Below are positions 1-5,085 of a stretch of DNA of 12,938 bases, piece by piece. A program made the position numbers and the translations under genes. The notes beneath the pieces are model-generated. The model did not search any database. It was not told the origin of the DNA and was given only the letters and a program-made list of their open reading frames with translations. Source of the DNA: Collinsella sp. (GTDB taxonomy: Bacteria > Actinomycetota > Coriobacteriia > Coriobacteriales > Coriobacteriaceae). How positions within the stretch are numbered: the first letter of the stretch is position 1; every line of letters starts with the position of its first letter. Location of the stretch: positions 1 through 12,938 of the forward strand of contig WGSL01000057.1 of the NCBI GenBank assembly GCA_014871665.1, written 5' to 3'.

Positions 1-23
1 TCCAAGGGTTATACCCTAAGAGC

Positions 24-49
24 AAACCACCCCTTTTAGGGGTGGTTTT
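24..49. terminator. Hairpin terminator, possibly bidirectional
   Basis: A perfect 10-bp stem (24-33 with 39-48) closes a 5-nt TTTTA loop. On the plus strand it is followed by TTTTGATTT, and on the minus strand by TTTGCTCTT, so it could end transcription in either direction. It lies about 80 nt beyond the stop of the minus-strand gene that ends at 128, and may also serve a plus-strand gene left of the window. Both T-tracts are mediocre. Confidence 0.6.
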
Positions 50-53
50 GATT

Positions 54-118
54 TGGTGGTGCAAAGAAACCTGGCTCCTTTGCACCACCACAAAGGTGCC
101 TGGCCCCTTTGTGGTGGT
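54..118. repeat. Two overlapping inverted repeats (REP-like)
   Basis: Two perfect 13-bp stems are seen: 54-66 pairs with 78-90 (11-nt loop), and 84-96 pairs with 106-118 (9-nt loop). They share bases 84-90, so both cannot form fully on one strand. The loops contain related words (CCTGGCTC and CCTGGCC next to CTTTG), so the second unit looks like a diverged, rearranged copy of the first. The position just after a stop codon fits an intergenic palindromic repeat or a back-up terminator. No other copy is present in this window. Confidence 0.6.
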
Positions 119-127
119 TTTGCCAGC

Positions 128-1273
128 TTAAGCGGTGGGGAGTCCCGGCGTGTTAGCCGGCTGCTGCGGCTTGAGGCGGGCGTTGTGCCAGATGATTTGG
201 ATGATGTAGCCGAGCATAAAGACAAAGGCCACGCCGCTGATGAAGCCGCCTACGAGGGGAAGCCCCGTGAGGGCGCCTGCGATTACGCCACCAACGGCTG
301 CCATGGCGTAGCGGTTCTGGCTGTGTCCGACCATGCGTGCAATCGCGCACCCTGCAAAGGCATTCGACACCAGCGCGATGCCAATGACACCGCACATGAG
401 GGCTCCGGCAAGCGACAGACCGGCGATAGAGATAATCAGCAGTAGGACGGCGGGGACGATAACAATCGTGCCCAGAAGACCGCTCACCCACAGAGGCATG
501 GGGCGCTGGTGGAGCATGCCGGCGGCGCTGGCGGTCGCGCGCGGAAAGACGAGCTCGAGCAGTAGAGCGACAAAGCAGGTCGAGAGTGCCGCGGCGACGA
601 TACCGCCGATGGCATCGTTAACGGTGGAAGTATCCTCGTTCTCGGTGTGGTCGATCTTGAGCGCGCCGACCTCGGCTCCCGCGGCGCGCTCGGGGTCCTC
701 GGAGACGTGCGCGTTCACGGTGCCGGTGATGTGGGCGTTCTTGCCCAGGATGAGCTTGTCGGCCCAAACCTCGACATCGCCCTCGACGGTGCCATCGATG
801 GTCACCGTGTCGCCTGCAAGCGCTGCCGACTTGGTAGAGCCGCGCAGGGCAACCGTCTTGCCTATCGCATAGAAACAGTTGGCGGTGCTGTCGGAATTGA
901 GCACGACATGCTGACCGACGACCGTGACGCTGCCATCAACCGTGGTCTTGGCGATATCGATAGTGCGTGCCGCCAAGCGGACGGCGCCGCCCACCGTGCA
1001 GTCGCGGATGGAGAGGCTCTCGCCTGCTGCAATTATGTCGCGGCCGATGGACGCATCGTCCAAGTTGAGGGCCTGACCTGCCCAGTACAGGTCACCTTCG
1101 ACGCCGGACGAATTGGCGTCATTGTCGGTCGCAAGTACGTTGCCTGCGGTGTCCGTGCCGGCGAACGACGCCGTGGGAAGCGCGGTGACCGCTAGAGCGA
1201 TGAGCGCGAATAAGATCGTGATGCGGCCCCACGCTTTACGGCGCTGGGTCGACGGAAATTGATTACAGGGCAT
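128..1273 (-). CDS. Secreted bactofilin-like repeat protein with C-terminal membrane helices
   Basis: The product is 381 aa starting from the ATG at 1273, which has a GAAGGA ribosome binding site 7 nt upstream. A longer frame reaches 1321 but lacks such a site. Residues 1-38 form a signal peptide (RR/K-rich start, hydrophobic core, ASFA-GT cleavage motif). Residues about 55-190 are short repeats such as GTVEGDVEVW and TTVDGSVTVVG, typical of the polymer-forming bactofilin beta-helix. Residues about 221-364 hold four or five hydrophobic helices. Bactofilins are usually cytoplasmic scaffolds. Here the repeat region should be outside the membrane, so a cell-envelope role is an inference. No enzymatic motif is seen. 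The gene lies 106 nt downstream of the TRIC-family gene on the same strand and may be co-transcribed with it. Confidence 0.7.
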   Translation of the reverse strand: MPCNQFPSTQRRKAWGRITILFALIALAVTALPTASFAGTDTAGNVLATDNDANSSGVEGDLYWAGQALNLDDASIGRDIIAAGESLSIRDCTVGGAVRLAARTIDIAKTTVDGSVTVVGQHVVLNSDSTANCFYAIGKTVALRGSTKSAALAGDTVTIDGTVEGDVEVWADKLILGKNAHITGTVNAHVSEDPERAAGAEVGALKIDHTENEDTSTVNDAIGGIVAAALSTCFVALLLELVFPRATASAAGMLHQRPMPLWVSGLLGTIVIVPAVLLLIISIAGLSLAGALMCGVIGIALVSNAFAGCAIARMVGHSQNRYAMAAVGGVIAGALTGLPLVGGFISGVAFVFMLGYIIQIIWHNARLKPQQPANTPGLPTA

Positions 1274-1379
1274 AGTGAATCCTTCGTCAGATGCTCGACA
1301 TGCACCTAACAGGGTACCCAACGCGTGGGCGCTCTAAAAGAACCTCTCGGTTGCATTTCGAAGGATGAGCCCGCGCCAC

Positions 1380-2069
1380 CTACTTTTTGCGGTGCAAAAA
1401 GCGTGCGATGTCATCCTCGGTGGGGCTTTTGATATCAAAGCGCAGCGACAGCCAGCGTAGTCCCATGGTCACCACGACGCAAACGACCAGTGCGACGACA
1501 TTGCTGACCAAGCCGCTCATGACAAGGCAAACATAGCTTGCCGATCCGGCGATGGCCGCGATGGCATAGAAGTTGGTGCGTTGGAAGATACCCGGCACCA
1601 CACCCATAAAACCATCTCGCAGCATGCCGCCGCCCACCGCGGTAAAAAAGCCCATCATGATGCACACCGCCGGCGCAAAGCCGTAGACCAGCGCCTTGTC
1701 TGCGCCGGTTGCCGCATAAATACCCACCGAGATGATATCGAGCAGGGGAATGAGCTTTTCGGGCTTGTCGACGATTGCCGGGAAGATGTAGATGATGGCC
1801 GCGGTGGCGATGGAGAGCGGGAGCGCCATCGGTTGGTTGAGGATGTAGACGTTGCCCACCTGCAGCGTCATATCGCGCAAAAGACCGCCGCCCAGTCCAC
1901 AGACCACGGCGAGCGCGACGGCGCCCACCAGGTCGAGTTTGTGCTCGCGTGCGACCAACACGCCCGAGATCGATGCCGCGACGACGGCGAACATCTCGAG
2001 CCAAAACGGGATGGCAACCATGGCATCCGAGGCGTGTGCGGTAACGATCATAGCGGCGGCAACGGGCAA
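1380..2069 (-). CDS. TRIC/UPF0126-family cation channel protein
   Basis: This 229-aa integral membrane protein has about seven predicted helices. It carries the two glycine-rich repeats diagnostic of the family: GLGGGLLRD at residues 58-66 and VGGGMLRD at 145-152, one in each pseudo-symmetric half. Bacterial TRIC homologues form trimeric monovalent-cation channels in the plasma membrane; their physiological role is poorly defined. I chose the TTG start at 2069 because AAAGGA lies 8 nt upstream. The next ATG, at 2051, has no ribosome binding site. Length matches the family (about 200-230 aa). The family call is firm; ion selectivity is not visible from sequence. Confidence 0.85.
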   Translation of the reverse strand: MPVAAAMIVTAHASDAMVAIPFWLEMFAVVAASISGVLVAREHKLDLVGAVALAVVCGLGGGLLRDMTLQVGNVYILNQPMALPLSIATAAIIYIFPAIVDKPEKLIPLLDIISVGIYAATGADKALVYGFAPAVCIMMGFFTAVGGGMLRDGFMGVVPGIFQRTNFYAIAAIAGSASYVCLVMSGLVSNVVALVVCVVVTMGLRWLSLRFDIKSPTEDDIARFLHRKK

Positions 2070-2173
2070 GATGGGGTCCTTTGAGTTACGGGTTTAGACA
2101 ATGCCCGTACATAGTACATGTTCGGCGCCGATTGCGACCCTATTGCTCGGCAAACGGTCGGGACTGGGTACGG

Positions 2174-2233
2174 TCATAGGTTCCATGTTTGGGGATCCGG
2201 GTTGATGCTGAACGCGATGGGGGCGTGGTCGAA
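2174..2233 (-). pseudogene. Possible C-terminal remnant of an exonuclease III-type (EEP) gene
   Basis: On the minus strand a reading frame ends ...FDHAPIAFSI, then 10 more residues and TGA at 2174-2176. DHAP(I/V) followed by a hydrophobic strand near the C-terminus is the catalytic Asp-His motif of exonuclease III/endonuclease-exonuclease-phosphatase proteins. The frame continues only to about 2255 before meeting a stop inside the hairpin at 2248-2272, so no intact gene exists. The simplest reading is the tail of a gene broken by the hairpin cassette to its right. The match is a short motif, so chance similarity is possible. Confidence 0.3.
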
Positions 2234-2247
2234 TAGGAGGGATGTCC

Positions 2248-2272
2248 AAATTTTGAGCTCCGCTCAAAATTT
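2248..2272. repeat. Perfect 11-bp inverted repeat, AT-rich
   Basis: AAATTTTGAGC (2248-2258) and its exact complement (2262-2272) are separated by TCC. This is the first of three consecutive hairpins within the tRNA-like bracket. It is followed by ATCC and the next stem rather than a T-run, so it is not a classic terminator. Confidence 0.8.
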
Positions 2273-2275
2273 ATC

Positions 2276-2295
2276 CGGTCGGCTTGCGCCGACCG
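2276..2295. repeat. Perfect 8-bp GC-rich hairpin
   Basis: CGGTCGGC (2276-2283) pairs perfectly with 2288-2295 around a TTGC loop. It is the second hairpin of the cassette, three nucleotides after the first. Confidence 0.8.
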
Positions 2296-2305
2296 CGCTG
2301 CGCTA

Positions 2306-2330
2306 AAAACGCGCCACGGGCGCGTTTTCT
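2306..2330 (+). terminator. Terminator-like hairpin in the tRNA-like cassette
   Basis: AAAACGCGCC (2306-2315) pairs with 2319-2328 over a 3-nt loop, and TTTTCTTT follows on the plus strand. On sequence alone it could terminate transcription on either strand, since A/T runs flank both sides. No gene is being terminated on the plus strand, so its purpose is unclear. Confidence 0.5.
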
Positions 2331-2403
2331 TTACGCTCCGGGCCCTGGCGGGTTCGAATCCCTCCTCCTCCGCCGTGTTTGCTTGTTGGGGACTCAAAAC
2401 AAA

Positions 2404-2427
2404 AAAGCTCCCATTCTCGGGAGCTTT
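2404..2427 (-). terminator. Terminator of tRNA-Ser(CGA)
   Basis: AAAGCTCCC (2404-2412) pairs perfectly with 2419-2427 (9 bp, 6-nt loop). On the minus strand it is followed by TTTTTTGTTTT, a classic intrinsic terminator, 12 nt past the 3' end of the tRNA. Confidence 0.85.
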
Positions 2428-2438
2428 CTCAACCAAAA

Positions 2439-2529
2439 TGGCGGAGGAGGAGGGATTCGAACCCTCGTGACCTTATACAGGCCAAACGGTTTTCGAGACC
2501 GCCGCATTCAACCACTCTGCCACCCCTCC
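2439..2529 (-). tRNA. tRNA-Ser(CGA)
   Basis: The 91-nt minus-strand gene reads serine UCG codons. The acceptor GGAGGGG pairs with CTCCTCC (one G-U), followed by discriminator G and an encoded CCA (2439-2441). The anticodon loop is CTCGAAA between GCGGT and ACCGT, giving anticodon CGA. The T-arm is GAGGG-TTCGAAT-CCCTC. A long variable arm, as expected for tRNA-Ser, lies between. No clear promoter is visible in the 48 nt between it and the upstream tRNA-Ser(GGA), so it may depend on read-through or a weak promoter overlapping the upstream terminator. Confidence 0.95.
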
Positions 2530-2540
2530 GCGTGGGGTAA

Positions 2541-2568
2541 AAACAAAGCAGGCTCGAAGGCCTGCTTT
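2541..2568 (-). terminator. Terminator of tRNA-Ser(GGA)
   Basis: AAAGCAGGC (2545-2553) pairs perfectly with 2560-2568. On the minus strand it is followed by GTTTTTA. It sits 10 nt beyond the 3' end of tRNA-Ser(GGA), between the two serine tRNA genes. Confidence 0.8.
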
Positions 2569-2577
2569 GGAATTAAC

Positions 2578-2668
2578 TGGCGGAGAGTCAGGGATTTGAA
2601 CCCTGGAGACGCTTTTGACGCCTACACGATTTCCAATCGTGCTCCTTCGGCCACTCGGACAACTCTCC
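2578..2668 (-). tRNA. tRNA-Ser(GGA)
   Basis: The 91-nt gene reads serine UCC/UCU codons. The acceptor GGAGAGT pairs perfectly with ACTCTCC, followed by discriminator G and an encoded CCA (2578-2580). The anticodon loop TTGGAAA sits between ACGAT and ATCGT, giving anticodon GGA. A long variable arm and the T-loop TTCAAAT follow. It lies directly upstream of tRNA-Ser(CGA) on the same strand. Confidence 0.95.
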
Positions 2669-2684
2669 GTTAAATGCGAAAGTC

Positions 2685-2713
2685 AGTATACACGAGGAAT
2701 CGCAAAGTGCAAA
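2685..2713 (-). promoter_or_regulatory. Sigma-70-type promoter for tRNA-Ser(GGA)
   Basis: On the minus strand a TATACT -10 box (2685-2690) and a TTTGCA -35 box (2708-2713, four of six consensus bases) are separated by 17 nt. The -10 box is 16 nt upstream of the mature tRNA 5' end, a suitable distance for a short leader trimmed by RNase P. Confidence 0.6.
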
Positions 2714-3172
2714 CAGAAAAGTTGGCATTTTTTAAAACGCTTGGCCGCGTTTGGCGTTGCAGCGGGGTTTGAGATGCCAAAAAACGGCTTCCGACCAGCG
2801 TAGTTGATCAACTCAATTGTTCAAAAGGGGTATTTATAAGCGATTTGGCAATGAATTTAAAAATCTTTGGGTGGTGCTGTGGGCCACTGGTATGCATTTT
2901 GTGACCACAACCATGCGCCCGTTGACCTGCGACTTGGCTCAGCTTGTCCTCACGGCACCGTATCTTGTCCACAGATCCGTCAAGCTTTTGGTCAGCATTT
3001 GGTTGGAATGCGCATGAAACGTCGTGCGAGTATGGGCATATGTGGAGGTCATGAGGTTGTAGCTGCATATTCTTGCAGCCTAGGAGGTTGAAAGATATTA
3101 TTACCAAGTCTTTTCCTGCTTCAGGCGCACCTTCACGACCTGAAGCCACATTTGCCCAGAGGAGGTGACAAT
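2714..3172 (+). other. Long gene-free region upstream of rpsF
   Basis: About 460 nt hold no convincing gene. Short frames exist on both strands but lack start signals and family motifs. Visible structures are a 10-bp palindrome (GTTGATCAAC, 2803-2812), a small hairpin (2740-2757, AAACGC/GCGTTT), a 6-bp hairpin (2 x GCTGCA type, 3062-3079) and the 8-bp hairpin next to the rpsF ribosome binding site. The rpsF operon promoter must be here or further left. I found no good paired -35/-10, although the stretch at 2831-2840 (TATTTATAAG) is AT-rich. A long untranslated leader is likely. Confidence 0.5.
3118..3146 (+). promoter_or_regulatory. Leader hairpin before rpsF (candidate autoregulatory element)
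   Basis: GCTTCAGG (3118-3125) pairs perfectly with 3139-3146 around a 13-nt loop. It ends 13 nt before the strong AGGAGGT ribosome binding site of rpsF (3160-3166). Many bacteria carry an rpsF leader RNA bound by the S6:S18 pair, with a bulged CCG. I do not see that CCG in this hairpin, so equating it with the S6:S18 element is speculative. Confidence 0.35.
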
Positions 3173-3466
3173 ATGAAGGCTTATGAACTGCTGTTCTTTG
3201 TTGACCCGTCGCTCGACCCCGAGACTCGTCTCGCTGTTATGAAGCGTATCGATACCACGATCGCTGAGGGCGCTGGCAAGGTCGACTCCGTTGACGAGTG
3301 GGGCAAGCGCAAGCTCGCCTACGAGATCAACGACCTCACCGATGGTGACTACACCCTCATCAACTTCCACGCAGATCCTACCCAGATCGCCGAGCTTGAT
3401 CGCGTCCTGCGCATCACCGACGCTGTGGTCCGCCACATGATCGTCCGTCGCGACGACCAGGAGTAA
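3173..3466 (+). CDS. rpsF: 30S ribosomal protein bS6
   Basis: The 97-aa protein starts at the ATG at 3173, preceded by AGGAGGT 6 nt upstream; a longer in-frame reading from 3152 is not needed. It begins MKAYELLFFVDPSL, the usual bS6 opening strand, and includes WGKRKLAYEI and YTLINFHA, core strands of the family. bS6 binds 16S rRNA together with bS18 in the small-subunit platform. The C-terminus is short and lacks the long acidic tail seen in some species. It is first in the rpsF-ssb-rpsR-rplI operon, 48 nt ahead of ssb. Confidence 0.97.
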   Translation: MKAYELLFFVDPSLDPETRLAVMKRIDTTIAEGAGKVDSVDEWGKRKLAYEINDLTDGDYTLINFHADPTQIAELDRVLRITDAVVRHMIVRRDDQE

Positions 3467-3514
3467 GACTGTCGTTTTGGACTGGGCTTGTGCCCCAAGA
3501 GGAAGTAGTGAGTT

Positions 3515-3967
3515 ATGAGCATCAATCGAGTGAACATCACCGGTAACCTCACCCGCGATCCCGAGCTGCGAGCCACCGCCGGCGGAACCCAGGTTCTGTC
3601 CTTTGGCGTCGCCGTGAACGATCGTCGCCGCAACGCGCAGACTGGCGAGTGGGAGGACTATCCCAACTTTGTCGACTGCACCATGTTCGGCACCCGCGCC
3701 GAGGCCGTGAGCCGTTTCCTGGCAAAGGGAAACAAGGTCGCGATCGAGGGCAAGCTGCGCTACAGCTCTTGGGAGCGCGACGGCCAGCGCCGGAGCAAGC
3801 TTGAGGTCATCGTCGATGAGATCGAGTTTATGAGCTCCCGTGGTGGCCAGGGTGGCTACGATCAGGGCGGTTACGCCCCCGCAGCGCCCGCGCCCGCAGC
3901 ACGTCCTGCCGCACCGGTGGCCACGCCGCCTGCGGTCGACGTCTACGATGAGGACATCCCGTTCTAA
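3515..3967 (+). CDS. ssb: Single-stranded DNA-binding protein
   Basis: The 150-aa product has an N-terminal OB-fold (about residues 1-108) opening MSINRVNITGNLTRDPELR and containing FGVAVNDR and YPNFVDCTMFG. A Gly/Gln/Ala/Pro-rich linker follows (about 109-140). The acidic tail DEDIPF is the docking peptide that recruits replication and repair partners. SSB coats single-stranded DNA as a tetramer. A GAGGA site lies about 12 nt before the ATG, spaced longer than usual. Its place between rpsF and rpsR is the conserved bacterial arrangement, which couples its supply to ribosomal protein synthesis. Confidence 0.97.
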   Translation: MSINRVNITGNLTRDPELRATAGGTQVLSFGVAVNDRRRNAQTGEWEDYPNFVDCTMFGTRAEAVSRFLAKGNKVAIEGKLRYSSWERDGQRRSKLEVIVDEIEFMSSRGGQGGYDQGGYAPAAPAPAARPAAPVATPPAVDVYDEDIPF

Positions 3968-3994
3968 GGGTTGTTCACCTATTTTTGAGTGAGA

Positions 3995-4020
3995 GGCGGC
4001 TTCGGTTCGCCGAAGTTGCC
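3995..4020 (+). promoter_or_regulatory. 11-bp UUCG-loop hairpin between ssb and rpsR
   Basis: Bases 3995-4005 pair with 4010-4020 along the whole length, including two G-U pairs, around a TTCG loop. There is no T-run after it, so it is not an intrinsic terminator. It ends 5 nt before the AAAGG ribosome binding site of rpsR. A role in message processing, stability or translational control of rpsR is possible but inferred. Confidence 0.5.
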
Positions 4021-4039
4021 AAATGAAAGGTATTTTGAC

Positions 4040-4306
4040 ATGGCTAATGATTTTTCTGCACGTCAGCCGCGTCGTAAGTACTGCCAGTTCTGCAAGGAGA
4101 ACACTGAGTTCATCGACTATAAGGACACTCAGCTTCTCCGTAAGTACATGACCGACCGTGGCAAGATCAAGCCCCGTCGCGTCACTGGCGCTTGCACGCA
4201 GCATCAGCATGACATCGCCAACGCCATCAAGCGCGCCCGCGAGATGGCTCTCCTGCCGTACACCGTCCCCGTGGTTTCCTCTCGTGGCAACCGCGACCGC
4301 GGCTAA
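4040..4306 (+). CDS. rpsR: 30S ribosomal protein bS18
   Basis: The 88-aa protein starts at the ATG at 4040, with AAAGG 9 nt upstream; the open frame reaches left to 3989 without a suitable site. The core RRKYCQFCKENTEFIDYKD followed by LLRKYMTDRGKIKPRRVTG is diagnostic of bS18. The CxxC pair near the N-terminus is typical of zinc-type forms, although only two Cys are close together and a third lies at GAC. It binds beside bS6 on the 30S platform. It is third in the operon, 15 nt before rplI. Confidence 0.97.
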   Translation: MANDFSARQPRRKYCQFCKENTEFIDYKDTQLLRKYMTDRGKIKPRRVTGACTQHQHDIANAIKRAREMALLPYTVPVVSSRGNRDRG

Positions 4307-4321
4307 GAAGGGAGACGCATC

Positions 4322-4861
4322 ATGAAGGTTATTCTTCTCGATGAGATCAAGGGCAAGGGCGGCGAGGGTGACGTCGTAGAGGTCGCTCAGGGTTACGCTG
4401 AGAACTTCCTGTTCCCCAAGAAGCTCGCTGTTGCCGCCACCAAGGGCAACCTCAAGCAGCTTGACGAGCGTCGCAACAACATCGCCAAGCGCGAGGCCGT
4501 CCGTCTGGCTACCGCCAACGAGACCAAGGCTGCCTTCGAGGGCAAGACGGTCACCGTTGACGTCAAGGTCGGCGACGAGGGCATCCTCTTTGGCTCCGTT
4601 ACCGCCGCTATGATCGCTGACGCCATCAAGGCTCAGCTCGGTATGGACATCGACCGCAAGCGCGTCGAGCTCGGTAAGCCCATCAAGGTTGCCGGTGCCC
4701 ACACCGTTGCCATCTCGCTGTACCGCGAGATCAAGGCCGAGGTTGTCGTTCTCGTCGGCGTTACCGCCGAGGAACTCGCTGCCGAGGCTGAGGTCGAGGA
4801 GGCCGCTGAGGTCGCCGAGGCCGAGACCGCCGAGGTCGAGACTGAGGCTGCTGCCGAGTAG
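4322..4861 (+). CDS. rplI: 50S ribosomal protein bL9 with acidic C-terminal extension
   Basis: The 179-aa product begins MKVILLDEIKGKGGEGDVVEV, the bL9 N-terminal domain signature, with GYAENFLFPKKLA completing the rRNA-binding part. The connecting helix runs to about residue 75, followed by the C-terminal domain to about 149. Typical bL9 is about 148-150 aa. The last 30 residues are almost only Ala, Glu and Val and form a strongly acidic tail. GAAGGGAG lies before the ATG. It is the last gene of the operon and is followed by a strong terminator. Confidence 0.95.
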   Translation: MKVILLDEIKGKGGEGDVVEVAQGYAENFLFPKKLAVAATKGNLKQLDERRNNIAKREAVRLATANETKAAFEGKTVTVDVKVGDEGILFGSVTAAMIADAIKAQLGMDIDRKRVELGKPIKVAGAHTVAISLYREIKAEVVVLVGVTAEELAAEAEVEEAAEVAEAETAEVETEAAAE

Positions 4862-4893
4862 CATTTGCTGCAACGCAACAATCTTGTTCTAAG

Positions 4894-4932
4894 AAGGGCG
4901 CTCTGGGAAACCAGGGCGCCCTTTTGTTTTTT
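4894..4932 (+). terminator. Strong terminator of the rpsF-rplI operon
   Basis: A 13-bp stem (4894-4906 with 4911-4923, one G-U) with a GAAA loop is followed by TTTTGTTTTTT. It lies 33 nt after the rplI stop and separates the ribosomal operon from dnaB. Confidence 0.95.
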
Positions 4933-4968
4933 GCGCTGAGTGAGTGTCATGGTGAACGTTGCGTAGAA

Positions 4969-4984
4969 GTCCTATATACAGGAC
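4969..4984. promoter_or_regulatory. Near-perfect 16-bp palindrome upstream of dnaB
   Basis: GTCCTATATACAGGAC is a palindrome with one mismatched pair. It contains a TATATA that could act as a -10 box, but the sequence 17 nt upstream (TGGTGA) is a poor -35. It lies about 100 nt before the dnaB start. An operator over a dnaB promoter is possible, not shown. A second candidate -10 (TACTAT, 5047-5052) also lacks a good -35. Confidence 0.3.
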
Positions 4985-5085
4985 CGTTCATCCGTTTCGT
5001 TCGGTGATGATTGCCGGGGCGCGGCCCGTTTTGGGACCGTGGCTGATACTATGGATGCTCGCAAGCGATATGAATGAGGATGCTC

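Larger units (their letters stand above)
2236..2374 (+). pseudogene. tRNA-Ser-like 5' and 3' ends bracketing a three-hairpin cassette
   Basis: Bases 2236-2247 (GGAGGGATGTCC) resemble the acceptor and D-stem start of a bacterial tRNA-Ser, matching the intact tRNA-Ser(GGA) here at 10 of 12 positions. Bases 2350-2374 are identical to the T-loop and 3' acceptor of the nearby tRNA-Ser(CGA). No anticodon arm exists between them; three hairpins (2248-2272, 2276-2295, 2306-2328) occupy the space instead. The T-stem has a C/T mismatch (GCGGG against CCCTC), and CCA has become CCG. As a tRNA it must be dead. It may be a decayed, interrupted tRNA gene or one copy of a tRNA-derived repeat. The 3' identity is certain; the 5' match is weaker. 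Confidence 0.4.

Noticed and set aside
1274..1379. Promoter or terminator between the TRIC and bactofilin-like genes
   Set aside because: Only a 4-bp AACC-GAGA-GGTT hairpin followed by CTTTTA and poorly matching -35/-10 pairs were found. This is not enough to call either.
2374..2439. Invertible segment between the inverted tRNA-end copies
   Set aside because: The spacer is only 65 bp, contains the tRNA terminator and nothing to switch. No recombinase gene is present in the window.
2965..2973. TTGTCCACA, an actinobacterial-type DnaA box, close to genes often found near oriC
   Set aside because: Only one good copy was found, with no cluster and no AT-rich unwinding element, so there is no support for an origin here.
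3008..3091. Possible 27-codon leader peptide before rpsF
   Set aside because: It lacks a good ribosome binding site, and nothing in its composition suggests an attenuation peptide.
3101..4873. 590-codon open frame on the minus strand across rpsF-rplI
   Set aside because: It lies opposite four conserved genes and has low-complexity Leu/Gly/Val/Asp composition with no family motif. Such long antisense frames arise from GC-rich codon bias.
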